DNA of 64,000 bases from Bacteroidota bacterium. Lineage in GTDB: Bacteria; Bacteroidota; Bacteroidia; 2-12-FULL-35-15. The stretch covers positions 20,063 to 84,062 of the forward strand of contig CANIQT010000017.1 in the NCBI GenBank assembly GCA_947469885.1, written 5' to 3'. Shown piece by piece: positions 19,101-27,235 of this stretch (position 1 is the first letter of the stretch; each line of letters begins with the position of its first letter). The notes beneath the pieces were generated by a model. It was not told where the DNA came from. It saw nothing but the letters and a program-made list of their open reading frames with translations, and did not search any database. The translations under genes and the position numbers were made by a program.

Positions 19101-21252
19101 TTGAACTCTCCCATGCGTGAATGTCGCCAGCATAACAAGAGTTAGCCAATAAAAAAGGGAAACGACCAGCAGCAGGACTATATGTATTTATATCATCTAA
19201 ACTTTGGTCGAAACTCTGACCAGAAGCATGCCCAAAAAATGTCATTAACGACACTCCATTATTTATTAAATCGCGCAATGTGTCTGAGGTATTAATTTGT
19301 ATGGGGGCATTCGTGTTTTTCCAGAAACTTTTTACATTGCCACCAAAACGAACACTGTCTATTGTTTTTTTATACGAGTTAAGATAATATTTAAACATAC
19401 CTTGTTCACCGGCATTAGAGCCACCACCAAAATGCAATACTTGTTTTTTCCAGTCTCCATTCTGATTATTTTGATTTTCAAAATCTTTAACCTTATTCAA
19501 GTAATCGTCCACTTGAGTGGGTGTCTGTGCAGAAAGTCTTCCTGTTGGAATAGCAGGTATGATGGTATTTGCTAAAAGAGGTGTTAATCCGGCTGTAAGC
19601 AAAAGGTCGCTTGCCGGATTCCCAAAAGAAGGAACAAGACAATTTGCATACGTTGTTCCATTCTGACGTGTGTAAGATACTCGATATGACTTTCCAATTA
19701 AAAAAAGATTTTGAGGAGGGAATAGCGGATTATGGTAAATCATAAAATCACAAAATCCTCTTATTGATAAAGGACTTTGAACAATACCATAAGCGAATTG
19801 ATCGTACAGCTCATCAATATCGGCTACAACAACATTTTGTGAACCTCCACTAGAACCACTTCTGTAATTTTTATAACCATTTGCAGCCATTATTGATGGC
19901 ATTAGTAATTTATGTGTTACAATAATATATGCAGAATCAACTGGAGTTGCGCCAAAATCAGTGAACTGAGCAGAAGGAGTAACAGGAATTAAAGATGTAA
20001 CATTTGTAATGTCGCCATCAGAAGTGATGTAACATTTTTTCTCAGTTCCATTAAAACTATTAGGAATTAATGCTTCAAAATTGCCACCACTAGGAACAAC
20101 CGTTATCCGTTTTGAATTCGATAAATCATACAAACGGACTGTTGTGGATGTATTAAAATTAGTAAAAAAATAATGAGATTTTAATTGTCCGTTTGGTGCA
20201 TTGGGTACATACATTAAAAAATTATTGCTTCCTTCTAAATTCGGGCGGTGAGGGTATTTAATGTTAATATAAGAAATGGCAGTTCTGTTGTCGGTTAAAT
20301 TAGGATTCATAAATGGTGCCCCTATATTATCACTAATAAATCGAAAATAAGTTGTTCCATTTATTCCTTGACCTAAAAGTGATGGATTAAGATTATAAGT
20401 AACCAATTGGGGTTCGTATCCTTTAAAAATAAGACCGCTAAGTGGTGTTGTTATTGAACTATAATTATTATTATTATTCGAATATTCAATTTTGATGTGA
20501 TGGTCATTTGGATAAAAAGAGGGGTCTCGCGATTCACCAACAACTACCGTTTTTATTATTGCGTTTGGTCCACTAGAATAAACATTTTTTGTACTAACTT
20601 GTTTAGGCACCTGAGTTCCCAAAAGAAGAGTCGGGTCGCCCCAACCATCTGTTTCAAACCAACCTTCGGCTCGAGTATAATGCACATCTGTTCCACCAAC
20701 AAAATCTGTTTCTCCTTGCAAATAACCATTGTGATATTCCTGCACTTCGTCTTTGAAAAAATAATAGGATGAGTCAGGGAAACTATTAAAATTTATATCT
20801 GTTTCTGTCAATAATCTGTTATTAGCAAAAGCATTGGGATTCCAAGTGAGAAAATAAACTGCAGTATCATTTATTAAACTGTAATAAGGATTTGGAATAA
20901 ACTGGGTGTACACATATAATGAAGTATCTAGCACACCATCATTTTTTTCTCCATAAAATTCTATGAAATCAGAACTATTAAACACTCCATCATTTTCACC
21001 TTCTACATATATATATTGTTGTTTACCTTTATTAAAAATTTGAAGATTCTGAGGGTTAATAGCTCCGGCTCCAAATCCAACTGGTATTCCGGCATTTGCT
21101 AAAGTGGCAGAATCAATCCGGTAAATTCCATTTTGTGCAATTTTAATCTTGTAATATTTTTGAGAGTAATCAATCCATCCGTTAGCAAAAGTTTGAGCTT
21201 TTGCTTCAACAAACAAAAAAAATAACAAACATATTACAACCAGCCGTTTCAT
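16135..21252 (-). CDS. T9SS sortase-like C25 peptidase (PorU2-like), 1705 aa
   Basis: A very large exported protein with a signal peptide (residues 1-19). The central C25 (gingipain-type) peptidase domain has the catalytic pair in FFGHASG (His675) and LLANSCYAGD (Cys706). Downstream are beta-sandwich repeats (CARDB-like region near residues 830-910) and a C-terminal FlgD-like/T9SS sorting module starting at NYPNPFT with WDGRDEYGDRLANGVYLYR. PorU is the outer-membrane sortase that removes sorting domains and attaches cargo to anionic LPS. This protein is longer than typical PorU and itself has a C-terminal sorting-like module, which fits the PorU2 variants. The PorV-like gene immediately upstream, overlapping by one base, supports a T9SS role. 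Confidence 0.82.
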   Translation of the reverse strand: MKRLVVICLLFFLFVEAKAQTFANGWIDYSQKYYKIKIAQNGIYRIDSATLANAGIPVGFGAGAINPQNLQIFNKGKQQYIYVEGENDGVFNSSDFIEFYGEKNDGVLDTSLYVYTQFIPNPYYSLINDTAVYFLTWNPNAFANNRLLTETDINFNSFPDSSYYFFKDEVQEYHNGYLQGETDFVGGTDVHYTRAEGWFETDGWGDPTLLLGTQVPKQVSTKNVYSSGPNAIIKTVVVGESRDPSFYPNDHHIKIEYSNNNNNYSSITTPLSGLIFKGYEPQLVTYNLNPSLLGQGINGTTYFRFISDNIGAPFMNPNLTDNRTAISYINIKYPHRPNLEGSNNFLMYVPNAPNGQLKSHYFFTNFNTSTTVRLYDLSNSKRITVVPSGGNFEALIPNSFNGTEKKCYITSDGDITNVTSLIPVTPSAQFTDFGATPVDSAYIIVTHKLLMPSIMAANGYKNYRSGSSGGSQNVVVADIDELYDQFAYGIVQSPLSIRGFCDFMIYHNPLFPPQNLFLIGKSYRVSYTRQNGTTYANCLVPSFGNPASDLLLTAGLTPLLANTIIPAIPTGRLSAQTPTQVDDYLNKVKDFENQNNQNGDWKKQVLHFGGGSNAGEQGMFKYYLNSYKKTIDSVRFGGNVKSFWKNTNAPIQINTSDTLRDLINNGVSLMTFFGHASGQSFDQSLDDINTYSPAAGRFPFLLANSCYAGDIHAWESSSESFVLTANKGMIGYLGSVSLGVPVYLNIYSSEFYSQLSKISYGKGIGRIIQKTISSISLASNDSLRRNTCLEMTLHGDPAVKICPGTKPDFKITGNDVYFDAVSVPDYVIVTVARTNIGEATNDTTATHIIRTFPDGTTDTKIIFNSGPYYKDTVKFKFKVDTINTSGAGLNKFYVTLDRNSNVNELDENNNTTGEVDYIITGGDIIPVYPYEYAIVPTDTVTLKANTANLLAASKNYIFQMDTTDTFNSTFLQTTTITSVGGVVKWKPQNFLTTDSTVYYWRVSPDSISPTSGYKWRESSFQHINNKKGWEQAHFFQFKKNEYQFVHFMRPQRKFEFFNDLKTIEGTTLNPYWQTEYKINGYVTYREPWVAGITFAIIDPISGIPRVTTDLGNGYGTVGNITWGPLGWHETAFDFYQDDSTQRAVIANFIANDSVVHPGDYVLALSGENTIPQWGAGSPLINAFHTYLGATAIDTVPANRPYILFGKKGGGPGLPTEIIGASTYSIINSSNTILTNWTQGYIKSPIIGPASAWHSMHWKWRTQDGAATRDSIVVNIIGITATGQENVLAVIPANMLDVLNLGNIVPVSTYQNIRLIAYMKDDSLHSAPQLQRWHVVYDPVPECAINPAVGGVQLISNETVQEGDNFTVRLPIQNIGSIPFPHDSLIVSAWVVDANGVTHHFPDKIKKRHFAPNDVIYDTISVNTYDTIRFRGNNALWVEANPINKPPYSQLEQYHFNNIIRIPFTVSGDRVNPLLDVTFDGVHILNSDIVSAKPNILMKLKDENQFLALNDTNDFKVFLQTPASGVAKRIWFGSTMTFVPAVLPNNSCRINYTPVFPQDGTYQLIVQAKDVSSNMSGATDYKINFEIVNKATITEVMNYPNPFTTSTRFVFTLTGSELPSNFKIQIMTITGKVVKEIFQEELGFIHVGRNITEYAWDGRDEYGDRLANGVYLYRVITKLNGEDIERRETEADQYFKKGWGKMYLMR

Positions 21253-22331
21253 TATTTATGTTTTTTATTTATATCTACTTTTAAAGAAAATACATGCGAA
21301 TAAAGTGCAACCGATTTATTACCAATATTGGTAAAAGCATAATCAACATACACCGATTTTATTTTAACTCCAACTCCCACATTTGGCTGAAATGTTTGAA
21401 TAGATTTACCATAAGCATCGGTATATTGCTGATAGTTGCCAATACCAGCTCTTAGGAAAACAATGTTCATATAACCAGCTTCAAGACCAAGGTGGGGGTC
21501 AACACAAACGGCTTTGCTTTTTATTAAAACATTCCGTTTTCCATCAAAAGTCAAATCAGCATTCAACTCTGCAAGCAAAGATATTTTTTTTGTGAAATCA
21601 AATTTTCTGGAACTTCCTAACAACAATTTTGGTAAGGTAATTTCTACAGAGTTGCTTGGAATATCATTGCCCGTTGCAATAAATGTTTGTTTCATTTGGT
21701 CTGATAAATTAAATGTCCAAGCATTAAAAGTGGAAGTTAAATCGCGTGCCATTACAGCAAATTTCCATTTTTTGTGGTCATATTGGAGTCCTGCATCAAT
21801 ACCAAACCCCCATGCTCCAGCAAAATCTCCCACTCTTCTGCGGATAATTTTTGCGCTTCCTCCAAGTCTCAGTCCTGGAATTTTCATTGTTTTTGCATAC
21901 GAAAGTAGGAAAGCAAAATCAACAGCAGAGAAAGTGGTAATACGGTTATAATCCACTTCCCCGTTTGCATTTATTAAATCTGTTGTATTCGGAATGCCAT
22001 CTACCCCAAATCGGACAAGACTTACACCAAGAACTGATGACGAATCTAAACGGGTAGCTACTCCGCCATAATCGTATTTCGCAATTCCTGCAAAATACTC
22101 GCTGTGCATTAATGCTACCTGAAACTGGTTGCCAATATTGGCTAATCCTGCCGGATTCCAGTATCCCGAAGTCACATCATTAACTGAAGACACATAAGAG
22201 TTGGACATGCCCAAAGCACGTGCGCCAACACCTATACTTAAAAATTCATTGCTGTATTTTGGAGCTTGAGCAAATACCTCTGCACCAAAAATTAAACAAA
22301 CAATGGCTGAACTTAAAATCTTTCTTTTCAT
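21252..22331 (-). CDS. PorV/PorQ-family outer-membrane beta-barrel
   Basis: A 359-residue protein with signal peptide (residues 1-21). The mature N-terminus FLSIGVGARALGMSNSYVSSVNDVTSGYWNPAGLA is the diagnostic block of the PorV/PorQ (FadL-like) family. It ends in alternating barrel strands with aromatic residues and a terminal VDINKK. PorV binds cargo sorting domains at the outer membrane and shuttles them to PorU. It is upstream of the C25 peptidase gene in the same operon with a one-base TAATG overlap. The pair resembles secondary PorU2/PorV2 sets rather than the main porU-porV locus, an inference from size and context. Confidence 0.85.
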   Translation of the reverse strand: MKRKILSSAIVCLIFGAEVFAQAPKYSNEFLSIGVGARALGMSNSYVSSVNDVTSGYWNPAGLANIGNQFQVALMHSEYFAGIAKYDYGGVATRLDSSSVLGVSLVRFGVDGIPNTTDLINANGEVDYNRITTFSAVDFAFLLSYAKTMKIPGLRLGGSAKIIRRRVGDFAGAWGFGIDAGLQYDHKKWKFAVMARDLTSTFNAWTFNLSDQMKQTFIATGNDIPSNSVEITLPKLLLGSSRKFDFTKKISLLAELNADLTFDGKRNVLIKSKAVCVDPHLGLEAGYMNIVFLRAGIGNYQQYTDAYGKSIQTFQPNVGVGVKIKSVYVDYAFTNIGNKSVALYSHVFSLKVDINKKHK

Positions 22332-22430
22332 AATTATGGTATAAAATTAAACTAAATATTATTAATAAACAAACCTATAACTAACGAAATAAGTTTCATT
22401 TTATTGTGCGACAGGCAAAATATTCTTTGT

Positions 22431-22438
22431 TACATTTG
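22431..22438 (+). promoter_or_regulatory. Bacteroidota -7 box (TACATTTG)
   Basis: The octamer TACATTTG matches the Bacteroidota TAnnTTTG element. It lies 16 bases before the GTG at 22455 and downstream of an alternative TTG at 22404, so it argues that translation of the methyltransferase begins at 22455 or later. A TTG at 22404 lies 24 bases upstream, slightly too far for a standard -33 element. Confidence 0.45.
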
Positions 22439-22454
22439 TAAAAAATATGTATTC

Positions 22455-23051
22455 GTGAGCAAAAACAGTCTAATATATAACAACATTTTCGTTTATCGTT
22501 TGCTGATGAATTTGCTTTACAAAGGTAATTACAAAAGGCGTTTCGCGGGTATTTGCAAATTAATTTTTGGCACCAAAGTAACTGAATTGTGTTTTGGGGA
22601 CATTATCATTGCCGAATATTGCAAAACGAACAAAATTGACTGGAAAGGGATAGATATTAATGAAAAATTTACTTCTCAGGCAATTAAAAAAGGGCATAAT
22701 GCAGAATTAAATGACATCAATCGGCTCGAAAAATTTCCAAAAGCAGATACTTGTATCATGTGTGGTTCGTTGTATCATTTTAATGGAAGTCTTGAAAATC
22801 TATTTTCAAGACTATTGGAATGTGCGCCCCGAATTATTATTTCAGAACCAATAATTAATCTTTCTAATAGTAAAGGAATCATCGGGAAAATTGCAAAACT
22901 TTCGGCAACGGTTAAGGGGCAAAAACAAAATTTTAGGTTCACAAAAGAAACTCTGTTGGAAACATTAAGTAATTTAAGCGCGAAATTTAATTTCAAATTC
23001 CAAATTATTGAACAGTTTGAAAAAGATTTAATTATTTTAATTACCCGATGA
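22455..23051 (+). CDS. SAM-dependent methyltransferase-like protein
   Basis: Taken from the GTG at 22455 (198 aa): SLIYNNIFVYRLLMNLLYKGNYKRR is a typical beginning for this kind of protein. An ATG at 22506 is the fallback. The glycine-rich SAM motif is degenerate (VTELCFGDIIIAEYC), then GIDINEKF supplies the acidic strand-2 residue and ADTCIMCGSLYHF the post-II region. The family often accompanies DPM-type glycosyltransferases in Bacteroidota. The substrate is unknown, possibly a lipid or sugar. The stop overlaps the next start (ATGA), so it is translationally coupled to the GT2 gene. Confidence 0.68.
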   Translation: MSKNSLIYNNIFVYRLLMNLLYKGNYKRRFAGICKLIFGTKVTELCFGDIIIAEYCKTNKIDWKGIDINEKFTSQAIKKGHNAELNDINRLEKFPKADTCIMCGSLYHFNGSLENLFSRLLECAPRIIISEPIINLSNSKGIIGKIAKLSATVKGQKQNFRFTKETLLETLSNLSAKFNFKFQIIEQFEKDLIILITR

Positions 23052-23989
23052 AGGAAATAGATATTTCGATAGTAATCCCTGTTTATAACAGTTCGCAGAT
23101 AATTGACGAATTATACAATCGTATTTCAATTTCTTTAAGCAACAATTATTCTTACGAAATAATTTTTGTGAACGATTGCAGTAAAGATAATAGTTGGAAA
23201 AAAATTAGAAATCTAACTCAGCAATTTAATTTCATTACGGGAATTAATTTAAGAAAAAACTCTGGGCAGGATAATGCACTGCTTGCGGGATTGCGTATTG
23301 CAAAAGGAAATTATATAGTTATAATGGATGACGATCTACAACATAATCCAACTGAAATTTTGAGATTGGTTGATGAGTGTAAAAAAGGTTTTGATGTGTG
23401 TTACGCTAATTTTATTGAATTAAAACAGAACATTATTAAAAATGCAGGCAGTAATGTAAACGGCAAAATGGCTGAATTATTTATTTCAAAACCGAAAGGA
23501 ATTTATTTATCTCCTTTCAAGGCGATAAATAAATCAACTGTTTTGGAGATTGCAAAATTTGCAGGCCCCTATCCTTACATTGATGGAATTATTTTAACAA
23601 TCACTCAAAACTTGACTCAGATAAATATAGAGCACCAAACCAGGTTATCAGGAAAAAGTAATTATACATTTTCAAAATCGCTTTCTGTTTTTATGAAATT
23701 GTTTACCGGATTCTCTGTAGTACCTCTCCGCTTAGCAACAATTACAGGCATTGTCGCAACTATTGTTGGTTTTTGTTTAGCTTTAAAATATTTGTACGAT
23801 TATTTTATCACTAAAATTTATATTGAAGGATGGACCACTACAGTGGTGTTAATTATCTTTTTTGGTGGACTGATTTTAACCACACTTGGGATCATTGGCG
23901 AATACATTGGGCGAATGTACCTAACTCTGAACAACAAGCCCCAATACAGTATTTCGGAAATTGTAAGAAGTAATACCAATGCAGAATAA
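23048..23989 (+). CDS. DPM1/GtrB-like polyprenyl-phosphate glycosyltransferase
   Basis: A 313-residue GT2 enzyme. The N-terminal domain has ISIVIPVYNSS, IIFVNDCSKDNSW, RKNSGQDNALLAGL and the metal motif IVIMDDDLQHNP (DDD near residues 97-99). Two C-terminal membrane helices (about 220-245 and 262-285) follow, ending GEYIGRMYLTLNNKPQY, as in GtrB/ArnC/DPM-synthase-like proteins. Such enzymes charge undecaprenyl phosphate with a single sugar, which is then used by a GT-C transferase outside the membrane. The next gene encodes a GT-C-like protein, consistent with a donor-transferase pair. Confidence 0.92.
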   Translation: MKEIDISIVIPVYNSSQIIDELYNRISISLSNNYSYEIIFVNDCSKDNSWKKIRNLTQQFNFITGINLRKNSGQDNALLAGLRIAKGNYIVIMDDDLQHNPTEILRLVDECKKGFDVCYANFIELKQNIIKNAGSNVNGKMAELFISKPKGIYLSPFKAINKSTVLEIAKFAGPYPYIDGIILTITQNLTQINIEHQTRLSGKSNYTFSKSLSVFMKLFTGFSVVPLRLATITGIVATIVGFCLALKYLYDYFITKIYIEGWTTTVVLIIFFGGLILTTLGIIGEYIGRMYLTLNNKPQYSISEIVRSNTNAE

Positions 23990-25364
23990 GCTAATTGTTT
24001 CGATTACTTTTTTATTTTTTATTCTCTTAACCATATTTAGTTTACAGATTCCCTTTTTCTGGGATGGTACTTTTTTTTCGGAATCGGCTGTTCAGTTTTT
24101 TGAAAATGGATATAACAATTGTATTGTTCCAAAACAAGTAGATACAGGCGGATTTCCTTTGTATTCCATATATTTATCAATAGTCTGGAAAATATTTTCT
24201 AAATCACTTCTTGTTTCTCATTTAGCCCTGTTGCCATTTTTATTAGGCATTACGTTCGAATATTATAAACTGGCAAAACGATTTTTAAATCAGAAAACAG
24301 TTTTATTTGCAATGATATTTTTGCTTGCTGAACCAACATTAATTACTCAAAGTATTTTAATGGGATACGATTTGATAATGATCTACTTCTTTCTTTTATC
24401 TCTCAATTTCGTTTTGTCAAAAAAATACAATATGTATTCTCTTGCGCTTACATTGCTTTGTTTAAGCAGTGTTCGTGGTTGTATTTTGGGTGTGTCTTTA
24501 TTATCAATTGATGTGATAATTAATCATTCTTTATTTAAAAAAATAAAAATTAATTTCTTTTCTTATTTATTTCCTTCATTAATAATCATAATCTGGACCA
24601 TTTATCATTATCAAAAAACAGGTTGGTTTTTTATTTCACCCGAACGGGAAAACACCCACGAAAGTATGGTTTCAATTGGTATGATGTTTCGACAGTTTCT
24701 TTTTATTAGCTGGAAAATTACCGATTTTGGGCGAATCGTTTTGTGGGTGCTTTTAATTTCTGGAATTATATATTTTTACAAAAAGCAAATGGCTACAGAA
24801 TTAAAAACACTTCTCCGAATTGTTTTTATTCCATTAATAACTCTTTCTATATTCATGATTCCACTATCAAATCCTATAGGGCACAAATATTTTATTGTTG
24901 TTTTTCTTTGTTTGAATATTGGGGGTTGCTATTTAATTCAACAAATGCAAAATAAAATTTTACGAAACGGTGCTTTTTCAATTTGCTGTCTCGTTTTGTT
25001 TACAGGCAGCTTCTGGCTTTACCCAGAACGTTTAGGAAATGGATGGGATTCTTCATTAAAAGTGCTTCCTTATTTTCACCTCAAAGACGAAATGGATGAA
25101 TTTATTAAAAATAAAAAAATTGATACCAAACAAATAGGAACTCAATATCCTTTAATTGCCGATAAAAAATACTCTCATCTTTCCGATACTTCTTATTTTT
25201 ATCCAAACGTATGGATCGGACCAATATCTGATTACCACTATTTTTTATTTACCAATGTTATCAATTCCGATATTTCAAACCAAGTGGAAGAGGTAAAAAC
25301 GAATTGGAAATTAATTAAAAGTTTGAAATCGGGGGAGGTATATATAAACCTCTATAAACATTAG
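23979..25364 (+). CDS. GT-C-like polytopic glycosyltransferase (GT39/PMT-like)
   Basis: A 461-residue protein with about ten membrane helices. The first periplasmic loop contains FFWDGTFFSESAVQFFENG, with acidic residues after helix 1 as in GT-C enzymes that use polyprenyl-phosphate sugars. The C-terminal about 90 residues are soluble. It overlaps the DPM-like gene by 11 bases, and that gene would produce its lipid-linked donor. Predicted to add a single sugar to a periplasmic acceptor such as glycolipid, O-antigen or protein. Acceptor unknown. Confidence 0.72.
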   Translation: MQNKLIVSITFLFFILLTIFSLQIPFFWDGTFFSESAVQFFENGYNNCIVPKQVDTGGFPLYSIYLSIVWKIFSKSLLVSHLALLPFLLGITFEYYKLAKRFLNQKTVLFAMIFLLAEPTLITQSILMGYDLIMIYFFLLSLNFVLSKKYNMYSLALTLLCLSSVRGCILGVSLLSIDVIINHSLFKKIKINFFSYLFPSLIIIIWTIYHYQKTGWFFISPERENTHESMVSIGMMFRQFLFISWKITDFGRIVLWVLLISGIIYFYKKQMATELKTLLRIVFIPLITLSIFMIPLSNPIGHKYFIVVFLCLNIGGCYLIQQMQNKILRNGAFSICCLVLFTGSFWLYPERLGNGWDSSLKVLPYFHLKDEMDEFIKNKKIDTKQIGTQYPLIADKKYSHLSDTSYFYPNVWIGPISDYHYFLFTNVINSDISNQVEEVKTNWKLIKSLKSGEVYINLYKH

Positions 25365-25394
25365 CACGGCAATATCTTCTCATCAAAGAACTTT

Positions 25395-25730
25395 GATATA
25401 GAATTAACCTATCATAAAACACTCTTATAGTATCTATTAATAGTTTTAACCTGTTTCAAAATGCTTTAAAAGTGACTTATAAGTGGTTTTAATCTAATTT
25501 ATAATGCTTTTAAAGTATTTCATAATGGGTATAACCTAACTTAAAATGCGTTTAACCTATCTCATAATAGGTTTAACCTAACACAAAATGCTTTTAACCT
25601 ATCCTATAATAGGTTAAGACTAACCCAAAAATGCTTTAAAACTGACTTAACTCACAAAATAACTAACACTAAAGTGTTTTAAAAGTGATTCTAAAGTGTT
25701 TTTAAAGTGATTTTAAAACATTAAAGTCAT
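25395..25730. repeat. Array B: 21/42-bp dyad repeat array in a convergent intergenic region
   Basis: About sixteen 21-bp units fill nearly the whole gap between two converging genes. Clear units start at 25522, 25543, 25564, 25585 and 25606, and alternate between an AAAATGC-type and an ATAATAGG-type start, giving a 42-bp higher-order period. The core is the palindrome TAGGTTTAACCTA (25568-25580) and variants. One-base insertions occur near 25458 and 25627. At the right end the units change to an 11-bp AGTG phase (25673, 25684, 25695, 25706). Stops occur in most frames, so the array is not coding. Confidence 0.85.
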
Positions 25731-27148
25731 CATTTTCGTATCTTTTTTTCATCTATCATCATCAAAATAATGGAAGCAAAAAACAATAATCCGATGGTTC
25801 GATATCGAATTATTGAACCAATTACCGGGGTGGTAATTCCTATCAAAACAAAAATAAGGAGGGAGAAAATGAGGCAAAATATAAACACTGGTTTGTTTTG
25901 AATAATGGTTTTATCATAAAAAACAATTGCCAGAATAAGCAATAAAATCAACCACATATTTTCAATTGCAACCACCAGATGTAAACACGATTTAATAGAG
26001 AATAAATTAGGCTGAAACAAAACATTACTTATGGCTAATGGCGAATACATAATAAAATTAACCAAATGAGGTTTCAATCGTTTCATTTGTAAAACAGAAT
26101 TGGCAGGCAAAACAGAATAAAGAATATGATATGTTGCAGTGTCAATTGAGTTGGTAACAAAAGTAGTGTCCTCCATGTTGTCCAATTTCCAACTCAAAAA
26201 TTCACTCCTGTTTTTTATTCTATACCTGCTGTCAGATTGAACCAACAAAATATTCTCTCTTTTATTATAATCAACACAAATAAAATTCCTTTCATTTACC
26301 AAAAACACCCCCCCTTGAGCTTCACTAATAGCCTTAGCTTGTTTGTCAGCTATGAGTTGCAAAACATTAAAATCCTGATGAATTATTTTTACTGAAAAAG
26401 CAATGAGAAAAACAGAGCCGAAAACCAACAAATAATACAGTATTATTTTTTTTGTAGTTGCTTTTGCAATGATAAAATTTGTGAATAATAAAGGAAGTAA
26501 TACAATCGCAACATATATTTTTACAAATAGAAGCAGTACAAATAACACGCACAAAATAATTACTTCGGATAAATTATATTTCAATTTCAACCCGAAATTA
26601 CTTTTATAAATCAGTAAGCCAACCAATGCAATTACTAACGATTCTTTTAATGCAGCTGAACTCCAAAATAAAACAGTTGGAATAAAAAAGATAGAAATAA
26701 TCAGTTGTGTTTTTTTAATTGGGAAATGAAAAATAAATGCTTTGTAAAATGCTGTCAAACCAACAAATGAAAAGAAACAGAAAAAAACAATGTGAACAAA
26801 TAAATTACCAAATGAGAATAATTGCAGAATGGCATTCATAATAATCATTGTTCGGGAAGTATTAAATAAAACATTTTCAAAGGCGGCATCCCAACTTTGC
26901 ATCTGATGTGTAGATGCTTTCCCAAAAATATGTTCAATTAATATTTTACTGTCTGAAAAATAAGTATGAAAATCGGAAAGAGAATAATAGTTCGTGTAAA
27001 CAAGGTAAACAATGGATCCAGCAAAAAGTTTAAGAATAAACAACCCTGCCAGTTTGCTTCTCGAAATACTTTCGATAGCAAAATATTTTATTTTGTAAAT
27101 CAACAAAATAAAGACGAGTGAATAAAGCAGGGGCAGAATAAATTGCAT
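25730..27148 (-). CDS. Polytopic membrane protein, possibly polymerase-like (EpsG type)
   Basis: A 472-residue protein with about eleven hydrophobic helices and one large hydrophilic loop (residues about 265-355, containing YNKRENILLVQSDSRYRIKN). The segment FFIPTVLFWSSAALKES is a motif often seen in Bacteroidota membrane proteins resembling EpsG or O-antigen polymerases. There is no signal peptide. Standing alone on the minus strand next to glycan genes, it may polymerise or modify a surface glycan, but this is a guess. A run of seven C at about 26308-26314 (G on the coding strand) lies inside the gene. Confidence 0.65.
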   Translation of the reverse strand: MQFILPLLYSLVFILLIYKIKYFAIESISRSKLAGLFILKLFAGSIVYLVYTNYYSLSDFHTYFSDSKILIEHIFGKASTHQMQSWDAAFENVLFNTSRTMIIMNAILQLFSFGNLFVHIVFFCFFSFVGLTAFYKAFIFHFPIKKTQLIISIFFIPTVLFWSSAALKESLVIALVGLLIYKSNFGLKLKYNLSEVIILCVLFVLLLFVKIYVAIVLLPLLFTNFIIAKATTKKIILYYLLVFGSVFLIAFSVKIIHQDFNVLQLIADKQAKAISEAQGGVFLVNERNFICVDYNKRENILLVQSDSRYRIKNRSEFLSWKLDNMEDTTFVTNSIDTATYHILYSVLPANSVLQMKRLKPHLVNFIMYSPLAISNVLFQPNLFSIKSCLHLVVAIENMWLILLLILAIVFYDKTIIQNKPVFIFCLIFSLLIFVLIGITTPVIGSIIRYRTIGLLFFASIILMMIDEKKIRK

Positions 27149-27196
27149 GGGTTAAAGATATAAATTGCGTTTTTAATCCGGCACATTATTTTTTAG

Positions 27197-27230
27197 TTTT
27201 GTCCTGTTACATAGAAAAAGACTAATTTTG
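27197..27230 (+). promoter_or_regulatory. Bacteroidota promoter of pssA, apparently leaderless
   Basis: TTTTG at 27197-27201, a 21-bp spacer and TAATTTTG at 27223-27230 match the TTTG-N19-21-TAnnTTTG consensus well. The pssA ATG is only five bases downstream of the -7 box, so transcription should begin at or within a few bases of the start codon. Confidence 0.7.
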
Positions 27231-27235
27231 CTGCT

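Noticed and set aside
26305..26316. Phase-variable G7 tract in the polytopic membrane protein gene
   Set aside because: Seven bases is short for efficient slippage, and the encoded residues read smoothly; not enough to claim.
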